A stretch of 6,006 bases of DNA from Halothiobacillus neapolitanus (GTDB taxonomy: Bacteria; Pseudomonadota; Gammaproteobacteria; Halothiobacillales; Halothiobacillaceae). Where the stretch lies: the NCBI GenBank assembly GCA_020722165.1, contig DYLI01000107.1, positions 1 to 6,006 on the forward strand, given 5' to 3'. Below the pieces are notes generated by a model. The model did not search any database. It was given only the letters and a program-made list of their open reading frames with translations, and was not told the origin of the DNA. The position numbers and the translations under genes were made by a program. This document shows, in pieces, positions 1-5,539 of the stretch (position 1 is the stretch's first letter; every line of letters begins with the position of its first letter).

Positions 1-2
1 GT

Positions 3-290
3 ATGGTTTCCATTCGCCTAGCTCGTGGCGGCGCCAAGAAGCGTCCTTTCTATCACATCATCGTTACCGATAGCCGCAAGGCGCGTGATAGCGGTACTTC
101 TGTTGAGCGCCTTGGCTATTTCAATCCTGTGGCTCGCGGTCAAGAAGTGCGTTTGCACATTGATGCTGAGCGCATGAATGGTTGGTTGGCCAAAGGTGCG
201 CAGCCTAGCGGTCGTGTTGCGTCGCTGTGGAAGGACTTTGCCAAAACTCAGGTTGCGACTGAGCCGACTGAAGTTGGGGCGGCGGCTTAA
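3..290 (+). CDS. rpsP: 30S ribosomal protein S16
   Basis: Small-subunit ribosomal protein S16 binds 16S rRNA and helps assembly of the 30S body. The 95-residue product has the family signature at its N-terminus (MVSIRLARGGAKKRPFY, residues 1-17), followed by the SRKARDS segment (24-30) and VERLGYFNP (34-42), matching E. coli S16 closely. It is about 13 residues longer than the 82-residue E. coli protein; the excess is mainly an Ala/Glu-rich tail (about residues 84-95), as is common in other proteobacteria. The ATG lies only two bases from the window edge, so the ribosome binding site, the promoter and any upstream ffh gene cannot be seen. It is the first visible gene of the rpsP-rimM-trmD-rplS operon, with rimM following after 27 bases. 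The family assignment is essentially certain. Confidence 0.97.
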   Translation: MVSIRLARGGAKKRPFYHIIVTDSRKARDSGTSVERLGYFNPVARGQEVRLHIDAERMNGWLAKGAQPSGRVASLWKDFAKTQVATEPTEVGAAA

Positions 291-317
291 TTTCCAGACA
301 TCTGATCGTCCAGTTTC

Positions 318-842
318 ATGGCTGAACCAGTGAAGGCGTTGGCTGAACGCATTGTGCTCGGTAAAGTTCTTGCCCCCTTTGGTCTTCAGGGGTGGGTCAA
401 GGTACATTCCGAGTCGCGCCCGATGACGGATATTGGGCGTTACCGTGTTTGGCAGCTTAAGCAAAAAAACGTTTGGGTGGATGTACGTGTTAAATCGTTC
501 AAAACCCAAGGTAAAGGCTTAATCGCCAAGCTGGAAGGTGTGAATGATTGCAATCAGGCTGAGGCTCTTGCCGGGGCTGAAATTGCGGTATCAACCTCGC
601 AGCTACCTGCGTTGGCGCACGGCGATTTTTACTGGCGTGATCTGATTGGAATGCAGGTCTTCACTCGCGAAGGCGTGGCCTTGGGTGCGGTGGATCACAT
701 GATGGAAACCGGTGCGAATGACGTTTTGGTTATCCAAGGCGAGCGTGAGCGCTTGGTGCCTTTCATCATGGAGAAGTTTGTGCTGGCGGTTGATTTGGCT
801 GAGCGGCGTATCACGGTCGATTGGGATCCTGATTTCGAGTGA
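318..842 (+). CDS. rimM: Ribosome maturation factor RimM
   Basis: RimM is a cytoplasmic assembly factor that binds S19 and helps maturation of the 30S head and 16S rRNA. The 174-residue product has the N-terminal RimM beta-barrel, with IVLGKVLAPFGLQGWVKV at residues 12-29. A C-terminal PRC-type barrel follows, with GDFYWRDLIG (102-111), METGANDVL (129-137), ERLVPF (144-149) and VDWDP (167-171). The aromatic pair matching the functional YY of E. coli RimM is Phe104-Tyr105. Length is near that of the E. coli protein. No convincing Shine-Dalgarno sequence precedes the ATG (the 20 bases before it are pyrimidine-rich), so translation may be weak or depend on ribosomes leaving rpsP. The ATG start is supported by similarity beginning within about a dozen residues; a GTG at residue 5 has no better binding site. 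Confidence 0.96.
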   Translation: MAEPVKALAERIVLGKVLAPFGLQGWVKVHSESRPMTDIGRYRVWQLKQKNVWVDVRVKSFKTQGKGLIAKLEGVNDCNQAEALAGAEIAVSTSQLPALAHGDFYWRDLIGMQVFTREGVALGAVDHMMETGANDVLVIQGERERLVPFIMEKFVLAVDLAERRITVDWDPDFE

Positions 843-875
843 TGCCACGGTGAAAGAAATGCGGAGGCAGGGTGT

Positions 876-1661
876 ATGCAGATTGATGTCATCACCCTGT
901 TTCCTGAGTTGGTGGCGGTGATTGCTGAACATGGCATCCCACGCCGTGCGGTTGAGGCGGGTTTGTTCTCGCTAGGTCTGTGGAATCCACGTGATTTCAC
1001 CCATGATCGGCATCGCACGGTGGATGATCGTCCTTTTGGTGGCGGGCCTGGGATGTTGATGAAAGTTGCACCCTTGCGTGCGGCAATCGCAGCGGCTCGC
1101 GCGGTGGCTCCGGTGGGGCATCGGGTGATTGCCTTGACCCCGCAAGGGCGACGGGTTGATCAAGCTGAGGTAAATCGCTTGGCTCGCTTACCCGGCGTGG
1201 TGCTGGTGTGCGGTCGCTATGAAGGCATGGATGAGCGGGTGTTGGAGACGGATGTGGATGAGGAGCTGTCGTTGGGCGATTTTGTGCTCAGTGGCGGTGA
1301 ACCCGCCGCCATGGCGTTGATTGATGCAGTGATTCGGCAGTTGCCGGGTGCATTGGGTCATGAGCAGTCGGCGGTGCAGGATTCGTTTATGGCGGGTTTG
1401 TTGGATTGTCCGCATTACACGCGTCCTGAATGGGTAGAAGAACGTGGTGTTCCGCAAGTTTTGCTTGGCGGGAACCATAAAGAGATCGAGCGTTGGCGCC
1501 TTCAACAGGCGTTAGCGCGAACCTGGCGGCGGCGGCCTGAGCTGCTCGCCGTCAGGCGTATGACGGAAGCTGAACGTCGTTTGCTGGAGGCTGCGCATGA
1601 TGAATGTGTAGTTGATGCGGGCAAACGGACGGCAAACGACGAATCAAAGATGAGGACTTGA
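876..1661 (+). CDS. trmD: tRNA (guanine-N1)-methyltransferase TrmD
   Basis: TrmD transfers methyl from S-adenosylmethionine to N1 of G37 in tRNAs, which prevents +1 frameshifting. It acts as a homodimer in the cytoplasm with a SPOUT-class trefoil knot. The 261-residue product has DFTHDRHRTVDDRPFGGGPGM (residues 40-60), the knot segment VCGRYEGMDERV (111-122), LGDFVLSGGEPAAM (133-146), and DSFMAGLLDCPHYTRP (169-184). Glu116, Arg154 and Asp169, the key active-site positions of the E. coli enzyme, fall at identical numbering. The C-terminal GNHKEIERWR and RRPELL segments are also present. A good GGAGG at 863-867, 8 bases ahead of the ATG, sets the start. The last roughly 17 residues form a poorly conserved charged tail whose codons carry the rplS ribosome binding site. 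rplS starts 3 bases after the stop. Confidence 0.97.
   Translation: MQIDVITLFPELVAVIAEHGIPRRAVEAGLFSLGLWNPRDFTHDRHRTVDDRPFGGGPGMLMKVAPLRAAIAAARAVAPVGHRVIALTPQGRRVDQAEVNRLARLPGVVLVCGRYEGMDERVLETDVDEELSLGDFVLSGGEPAAMALIDAVIRQLPGALGHEQSAVQDSFMAGLLDCPHYTRPEWVEERGVPQVLLGGNHKEIERWRLQQALARTWRRRPELLAVRRMTEAERRLLEAAHDECVVDAGKRTANDESKMRT
1652..1655 (+). promoter_or_regulatory. Shine-Dalgarno of rplS inside trmD
   Basis: GAGG sits 9 bases before the rplS ATG at 1665 and within the final codons of trmD, so ribosomes translating trmD pass over it. With the 3-base gap between the two genes, this suggests translational coupling or reinitiation; the coupling is inferred from spacing only. Confidence 0.6.
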
Positions 1662-1664
1662 AAT

Positions 1665-2030
1665 ATGAACGTTATAATTCAACAGCTTAACGCTGAGATG
1701 ATTGAAGGCATTGAACGCCCAAGCTTTGGCCCGGGTGATACCGTGGTGGTGAGCGTACGTGTGAAAGAAGGCGAGCGTGAGCGTCTCCAGGCGTTTGAAG
1801 GTGTAGTGATTGCCAAGCGTAATCGAGGCATTAACTCGGCATTCACTGTGCGTAAAATTTCGCACGGTGAAGGTGTTGAGCGCGTATTCCCGCTGTATGG
1901 CCCGAACGTGGCGGCGATTGAAGTCAAGCGTCGCGGTGCAGTACGTCGCGCCAAGCTGTACTACTTGCGCGGCCTGACTGGTAAGTCTGCACGTATCAAG
2001 GAAAAGCTTGCTCCACGCGTTGCACGTTAA
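1665..2030 (+). CDS. rplS: 50S ribosomal protein L19
   Basis: L19 is a large-subunit ribosomal protein located at the 30S-50S interface. The 121-residue product carries the family core: PSFGPGDTVVV (residues 19-29), RLQAFEGVVIAKRNRG (40-55), SAFTVRKISHGEGVERVF (58-75), and KRRGAVRRAKLYYLRGLTGK (88-107). It is about six residues longer than E. coli L19, mainly through a basic C-terminal tail ending LAPRVAR. The start is fixed by the GAGG in the trmD tail and by alignment of NVIIQQLNAE with the E. coli N-terminus. It is the last gene of the operon and is followed by a strong intrinsic terminator 31 bases after the stop. Assignment is essentially certain. Confidence 0.98.
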   Translation: MNVIIQQLNAEMIEGIERPSFGPGDTVVVSVRVKEGERERLQAFEGVVIAKRNRGINSAFTVRKISHGEGVERVFPLYGPNVAAIEVKRRGAVRRAKLYYLRGLTGKSARIKEKLAPRVAR

Positions 2031-2031
2031 T

Positions 2032-2060
2032 TTGCTGACGAGTTTGAGTTGAGTTTGAAT
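2032..2060 (+). promoter_or_regulatory. Weak candidate sigma-70 promoter for ogt
   Basis: TTGCTG (2032-2037, three of six matches to TTGACA) is followed after 17 bases by TTGAAT (2055-2060, four of six matches to TATAAT). The expected start near 2067 would fall within the terminator stem. A transcript starting there would lack most of the 5' arm and so would not fold the rplS terminator. The match is weak and could be chance, but the gene downstream has almost no other space for a promoter. Confidence 0.25.
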
Positions 2061-2086
2061 AGACCCCGCAAGGGGTCTTTTTTTTT
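2061..2086 (+). terminator. Rho-independent terminator after rplS
   Basis: A perfect 7-bp stem, AGACCCC (2061-2067) with GGGGTCT (2072-2078), closes a GCAA tetraloop of the stable GNRA type. An uninterrupted run of nine T (2078-2086) follows directly. This is a textbook intrinsic terminator for the rpsP-rimM-trmD-rplS operon. Confidence 0.93.
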
Positions 2087-2107
2087 GGCCTGTTTACGGG
2101 GGGAGTA

Positions 2108-2593
2108 GTGGTCAATCAATACGGTGAGTTTCATTCGCCTGCGGATTCGCCCTTGGGCTTGATACGACTGACGTGGGTTGAGGGTGCGCTGGTTGCATTG
2201 GATTTTGATGCCCCTCCGTCGGGTTATGCCGGTGATTTAGGCACGAGCTCTGCGGAGCAAACGCTGGCTTGGCTTGCGGCCTATTTTGCGGCGGATAACT
2301 TGGACGATAGACCTGAGATGAAGCCTGCAGGAACGGTGTTTCAGCAACGCGTTTGGTCTGCGTTACTGGATATTCCCTGGGGCGAAAGTATGACTTACGC
2401 TGAATTGGCGCGGCGGGTAGGTAGTGCGCCGCGCGCCGTGGGCGGGGCGTTGCGGGCGAATCCGATCCCTATCCTGATTCCCTGTCATCGAGTGGTTGCA
2501 GCTTCCGCTTTGGGTGGTTATGCCGGTGCAAGCGAGCTTGGGCAGGCGCGTAAACGTTGGTTGTTGCGCCATGAGGGCATTTCGATAGCTTGA
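2108..2593 (+). CDS. ogt: Methylated-DNA--[protein]-cysteine S-methyltransferase
   Basis: This suicide repair protein moves alkyl groups from O6-alkylguanine (and O4-alkylthymine) in DNA to its own cysteine. The 161-residue product has a short N-terminal domain (about 1-70), then the alkyltransferase core. FQQRVWSALLDIPWGESMTY spans residues 78-97, RAVGGALRANP spans 109-119 (arginine finger Arg109, hinge Asn118), and IPCHRVV spans 124-130 with acceptor Cys126 and His127. The HEG near the end supplies Glu156, equivalent to Glu172 of human MGMT, so the Cys-His-Glu set is complete. There is no Ada-type DNA-binding regulator domain, so it is an Ogt/MGMT-type protein. The start is taken as GTG at 2108, preceded by GGGGGGAG (2098-2105); the purine run is strong but close to the start codon. 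No ATG lies nearby in frame. It stands alone between the ribosomal operon terminator and htpG. The symbol could equally be given as mgt. Confidence 0.93.
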   Translation: MVNQYGEFHSPADSPLGLIRLTWVEGALVALDFDAPPSGYAGDLGTSSAEQTLAWLAAYFAADNLDDRPEMKPAGTVFQQRVWSALLDIPWGESMTYAELARRVGSAPRAVGGALRANPIPILIPCHRVVAASALGGYAGASELGQARKRWLLRHEGISIA

Positions 2594-2613
2594 AAAATGA
2601 AGCTTAGCCCTCA
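2589..2613 (+). promoter_or_regulatory. Candidate sigma-32 heat-shock promoter of htpG
   Basis: CTTGAAA (2589-2595) is an exact match to the E. coli sigma-32 -35 element and overlaps the ogt stop codon. After 12 bases CCCTCA (2608-2613) is a partial match to the CCCCAT-type -10. Transcription would begin near 2620, leaving a leader of about 36 bases with the htpG ribosome binding site. htpG is a classical member of the sigma-32 regulon, which supports the call; the poor -10 is the main weakness. Confidence 0.5.
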
Positions 2614-2619
2614 GCTTCA
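2598..2619. repeat. 7-bp inverted repeat upstream of htpG
   Basis: TGAAGCT (2598-2604) and AGCTTCA (2613-2619) form a perfect inverted repeat around an 8-base loop. No T-run follows, so it is not a normal intrinsic terminator. It lies across the spacer and -10 of the candidate heat-shock promoter, so it could be an operator or a 3' hairpin of the ogt mRNA; a chance dyad is also possible. Confidence 0.45.
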
Positions 2620-2641
2620 GCGCACTTTCATTAATTGCGTT

Positions 2642-2646
2642 GGGAG
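2642..2646 (+). promoter_or_regulatory. Shine-Dalgarno fixing the htpG start
   Basis: GGGAG lies 9 bases before the ATG at 2656. It favours that ATG over the in-frame TTG at 2635, which would add seven residues with no counterpart in E. coli HtpG and would place this purine run inside the coding sequence. Confidence 0.75.
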
Positions 2647-2655
2647 ACCATTAAC

Positions 2656-4509
2656 ATGAGCAAGCAAACCGAAACACTCGAATTTCAAACCGAGGTGCGC
2701 CAACTTTTGCACCTGATGATTCACTCGCTGTACTCCAATCCGGAAATTTTCCTGCGTGAACTGGTTTCCAATGCCTCGGACGCCTGCGATAAGTTGCGTT
2801 ATGAGGCACTGGGTGATGGTGCCTTGTTTGAAAACGATGCGGAACTGCGGATTGAAATCAGTGTGGATAAGGATGCGCGCACGCTGACCTTGCGCGATAA
2901 CGGCGTGGGCATGAGCCGTCAGGAAGTGATTGAAAATCTGGGCACGATTGCACGTAGCGGCACCAAGCAGTTTTTGGAAACCTTGTCGGGTGATAAAGCC
3001 AAAGATACGCAGCTTATCGGTCAGTTTGGTGTGGGTTTTTACTCGGCGTTTATCGTGGCCGATAAGGTGGATGTATTCACCCGCCGCGCGGGGTTAGGTG
3101 CCGAGCATGGTGTGCATTGGAGCTCGGAGGGCACTGGCGCGTACACGCTGGAAAATATCGAGCGTGCACCGCGTGGCACAGAAATCGTGCTGCACCTGAA
3201 GGCCGATCAGGACAAATTTTTGGATCCCTGGCAGCTGCGAAGCATTATCAAGCGCTATTCTGAGCACATCACCTTCCCGATCATGATGGCTAAGGAAAGT
3301 TACGGCGATGAGCACGCCGAGGAAGGCATGGAGCGCGTGAATGAAGCCACAGCGCTGTGGGCGCGCGCCAAGTCTGAAGTGAATGATGAAGAATACAACG
3401 AGTTCTACAAGCAAGCCTTCCACGATTGGGAGGCTCCGCTGGCATGGGCACATAACCGTGTAGAGGGTCGCACCGAATACACCAATCTGCTTTACATCCC
3501 GGCGCGTGCGCCGTTTGAACTGTGGGATCGGGATGCCAAGCAGGGCATTAAATTGTATGTGCGCCGCGTGTTCATTATGGATGATGCCGAGCGTTTGTTG
3601 CCGCGCTACCTGCGCTTTGTGCGTGGGGTGGTGGACGCGGTGGATTTGCCGCTGAACGTCTCGCGTGAAATTTTGCAGTCGTCCGAGGTGCTCAATCAGA
3701 TTCGCCTCGGTTTGACCAAGCGTGTGCTCAGTCTTTTGGAAGATTTGGCCAAGGATAAGCCTGAGGTGTACGCCAAGGTCTGGGCGCTTTATGGACGGGT
3801 GATCAAAGAGGGCTTGAACGAAGACCCGGCCAATCGTGAGCAGTTGGCGCGTCTGTTGCGCTTTGCGTCTACCCATGCCGAAAGTAGTGGACAGGATGTT
3901 GCCTTGGCCACGTATGTCGAGCGCATGGCGGAAGGGCAGGAGGCGATTTATGTGCTGACGGCGGAAAACGATCACGCTGCACGGCATAGCCCCCACCTTG
4001 AAGCTTTCAAGGCGCGCGGTTTTGAAGTGTTGCTGCTCTCCGATGCGGTGGATGAATGGATGCTGTCGCACTTGCAGGAATTTGATGGTAAGCCGATCAA
4101 GAGCGTGGCGCGTGAAGATGCGCTGCCTGTCGAAGAGAAACCTGAGCCGAGCGCAGCGCAAACTGATGTGTTGCAGCGCATTGAAAAGGCTTTGGAAGGC
4201 AAAGTGAAAGCGGTACGCGCCTCGACGCGGCTGGTGGATTCGCCCGCCTGCGTGGTGTTGGCGGCGCATGAAATGCCGCAGCATTTACGTCGTTTGTACC
4301 GCGAGGCAGGGCAGGCCTTGCCAGAAACCCTGCCGACTTTGGAGGTCAATTTGAGTCACGCCCTGGTGCAGAAGATTCAGGCCGAAACTGACGCAACCCG
4401 CGTGCAGGATTGGTCGGGACTGTTGTTGGGCATGGCTTTGTTGGCAGAAGGAGCGCAACTCGATGATGGAGCGGCTTTCGTGCAGCAGCTTAACCGTCTG
4501 TTCATCTAG
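2656..4509 (+). CDS. htpG: Chaperone protein HtpG (bacterial Hsp90)
   Basis: HtpG is the cytosolic bacterial Hsp90, an ATP-driven dimeric chaperone that remodels client proteins with the DnaK system. The 617-residue product has all three domains. The N-terminal GHKL ATPase holds the N-box ELVSNASDACDKLR (residues 35-48, with Glu35 and Asn39), DNGVGM (81-86), GTIARSGT (96-103), GQFGVGFYSAF (122-132) and RGTEI (173-177). The middle domain includes HNRVEGRTEYTNLLYIP (266-282), RRVFIMDDAERLLP (303-316) and LNVSREILQ (333-341), where Arg337 matches the ATP-sensing arginine of yeast Hsp90 (Arg380). The C-terminal dimerisation domain follows a short, Pro/Glu-rich variable link at about 489-502. Length is close to the 624 residues of E. 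coli HtpG. ATG 2656 is chosen from the binding site and alignment; a longer TTG start at 2635 is less likely. A likely heat-shock promoter precedes it, and lpxC follows after 53 bases. Confidence 0.97.
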   Translation: MSKQTETLEFQTEVRQLLHLMIHSLYSNPEIFLRELVSNASDACDKLRYEALGDGALFENDAELRIEISVDKDARTLTLRDNGVGMSRQEVIENLGTIARSGTKQFLETLSGDKAKDTQLIGQFGVGFYSAFIVADKVDVFTRRAGLGAEHGVHWSSEGTGAYTLENIERAPRGTEIVLHLKADQDKFLDPWQLRSIIKRYSEHITFPIMMAKESYGDEHAEEGMERVNEATALWARAKSEVNDEEYNEFYKQAFHDWEAPLAWAHNRVEGRTEYTNLLYIPARAPFELWDRDAKQGIKLYVRRVFIMDDAERLLPRYLRFVRGVVDAVDLPLNVSREILQSSEVLNQIRLGLTKRVLSLLEDLAKDKPEVYAKVWALYGRVIKEGLNEDPANREQLARLLRFASTHAESSGQDVALATYVERMAEGQEAIYVLTAENDHAARHSPHLEAFKARGFEVLLLSDAVDEWMLSHLQEFDGKPIKSVAREDALPVEEKPEPSAAQTDVLQRIEKALEGKVKAVRASTRLVDSPACVVLAAHEMPQHLRRLYREAGQALPETLPTLEVNLSHALVQKIQAETDATRVQDWSGLLLGMALLAEGAQLDDGAAFVQQLNRLFI

Positions 4510-4518
4510 GGCAGTTCG

Positions 4519-4527
4519 TGCGATTAT
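4519..4527 (+). promoter_or_regulatory. Weak extended -10 candidate before lpxC
   Basis: TG-C-GATTAT has the geometry of an extended -10, with four of six matches to TATAAT in the hexamer at 4522-4527. The region where a -35 would be expected (about 4499-4506, the end of htpG) shows at best three of six matches. If used, transcription would start near 4534, about 30 bases before the lpxC start. It is a low-confidence pattern match. Confidence 0.25.
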
Positions 4528-4550
4528 GTTGCACTTTTGCAGCACGCGCC

Positions 4551-4555
4551 GAGAG
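4551..4555 (+). promoter_or_regulatory. Shine-Dalgarno fixing the lpxC TTG start
   Basis: GAGAG lies 7 bases before TTG 4563. This purine-rich site supports the unusual TTG start over the upstream in-frame GTG at 4518, which has no clear binding site. Confidence 0.55.
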
Positions 4556-4562
4556 CCTTATT

Positions 4563-5480
4563 TTGATTCGTCAACGCACACTTAGAAACGATATCCGCGC
4601 CAGTGGCATAGGCTTGCACACGGGTGAGCGCGTCATGTTGACCCTGCGCCCGGCCGAGCCGAATGTCGGGATTGTGTTTCACCGAGTCGATTTGGCGAAT
4701 AGCCCATCGATTCAGGGTTGTCCAATGAATGTGGGCGAAACCACGCTGTCTACGACCTTGGTCAAAGATGGGGTGAAAGTATCCACGGTGGAGCATTTGA
4801 TGTCGGCGTTGGCTGGCTTGGGTATCGACAATGCGCACGTCGAGCTGGATGGCCCGGAAACACCGATTATGGATGGCAGTGCCAGCCCATTTGTGTTTTT
4901 GATCCAATCCGCTGGCGTGGAAGAACAGAGTGAAGCCAAGCGCTTTATTCGCATTAAACGCACCGTTGAAGTGCGCGAAGGCGATAAATGGGCGCGTTTT
5001 GAGCCGCACGAAGGTTTCCGTTTGCGTATGACGATTGATTTCAATCATCCTGTGCTGAACGATACTGCGCAAACTGCGGAAATTGATTTTTCTTCAACGT
5101 CGTTTGTGAAGGAAGTCAGCCGCGCGCGTACCTTTGGCTTTATGCGTGATCTTGAAGTGATGCGTGCGCAGAATCTGGCCTTGGGCGGCAGTCTGGATAA
5201 CGCGATTGTGGTCGGTGATGAACACATCCTTAACGAAGATGGTTTGCGTTTGGGTGATGAATTCGTCAAGCACAAGATTCTGGATGCGATTGGCGATCTG
5301 TACCTTTTGGGTCACAGCCTGATTGGTTCGTTTAGCGGGCATAAAACGGGTCATGCTTTGAACAATGCCTTGTTACGCACGTTGCTGAGTGACGTGGATG
5401 CCTGGGAAGAAGTCACGTTTGAAAATGATGCTGATCTGCCGATTGCCTACCATCAGCCGCTGGTGGGTTGTTCGGTTTGA
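4563..5480 (+). CDS. lpxC: UDP-3-O-acyl-N-acetylglucosamine deacetylase LpxC
   Basis: LpxC is the zinc-dependent deacetylase of the committed step of lipid A synthesis, acting in the cytoplasm on UDP-3-O-acyl-GlcNAc. A TTG start at 4563 gives MIRQRTLRND, aligning with MIKQRTLKRI of E. coli, and a 305-residue protein, the E. coli length. The upstream GTG at 4518 would add 15 residues without counterpart. Catalytic and zinc residues are present: STVEHL (74-79) with base Glu77 and zinc ligand His78; KHKILDAIGD (236-245) with ligands His237 and Asp241; KTGHALNN (261-268) with His264. GIGLHTGERV (15-24), PIMDGSASPF (101-110) and SRARTFGFMRD (186-196) are further family blocks. The C-terminus ends in HQPLVGCSV and lacks the LAFKAPSAVLA tail that marks E. 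coli LpxC for FtsH. It lies 53 bases after htpG with no terminator between, rather than after ftsZ as in many gammaproteobacteria. Confidence 0.97.
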   Translation: MIRQRTLRNDIRASGIGLHTGERVMLTLRPAEPNVGIVFHRVDLANSPSIQGCPMNVGETTLSTTLVKDGVKVSTVEHLMSALAGLGIDNAHVELDGPETPIMDGSASPFVFLIQSAGVEEQSEAKRFIRIKRTVEVREGDKWARFEPHEGFRLRMTIDFNHPVLNDTAQTAEIDFSSTSFVKEVSRARTFGFMRDLEVMRAQNLALGGSLDNAIVVGDEHILNEDGLRLGDEFVKHKILDAIGDLYLLGHSLIGSFSGHKTGHALNNALLRTLLSDVDAWEEVTFENDADLPIAYHQPLVGCSV

Positions 5481-5510
5481 AACACGCGTGCTAGGTCAGG
5501 CTGAATAAAG

Positions 5511-5539
5511 AAAATGGGGTGCTATACGCACCCCTTTTT
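5511..5539. terminator. Bidirectional terminator between lpxC and dciA
   Basis: GGGGTGC (5516-5522) pairs perfectly with GCACCCC (5528-5534) around a TATAC loop. Five T follow (5535-5539) and A-rich sequence precedes (5506-5514), so the hairpin can end transcripts in both directions: lpxC on + and dciA on -. The T-run overlaps the dciA stop codon (5538-5540). Confidence 0.9.

Noticed and set aside
18..509. A 163-codon - strand frame opposite rpsP and rimM.
   Set aside because: It overlaps two certain genes, has no family features, and is explained as a shadow frame.
2598..2619. Intrinsic terminator for ogt.
   Set aside because: The inverted repeat is AT/GC mixed with an 8-base loop and no T-run follows, so it was listed only as a repeat.
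2604..2630. TTAGCCCTC (2604-2612) resembles one half of the CIRCE operator (TTAGCACTC).
   Set aside because: The second half at the required 9-base spacing, 2622-2630, reads GCACTTTCA and does not match GAGTGCTAA, so HrcA binding is not supported.
3094..4284. A 396-codon open frame on the - strand opposite htpG.
   Set aside because: It lies entirely within the clearly coding htpG, has a His/Arg/Gln-rich composition typical of an antisense shadow of a GC-rich gene, and shows no recognisable domain.
4529..4545. TGCACTTTTGCA-like dyad between htpG and lpxC.
   Set aside because: Only four base pairs around a short loop, made of a self-complementary TGCA, with no T-run; too weak to call a terminator or operator.
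5483..5490. CACGCGTG palindrome after lpxC.
   Set aside because: An isolated 8-base palindrome is expected by chance in sequence of this composition and has no partner copy nearby.
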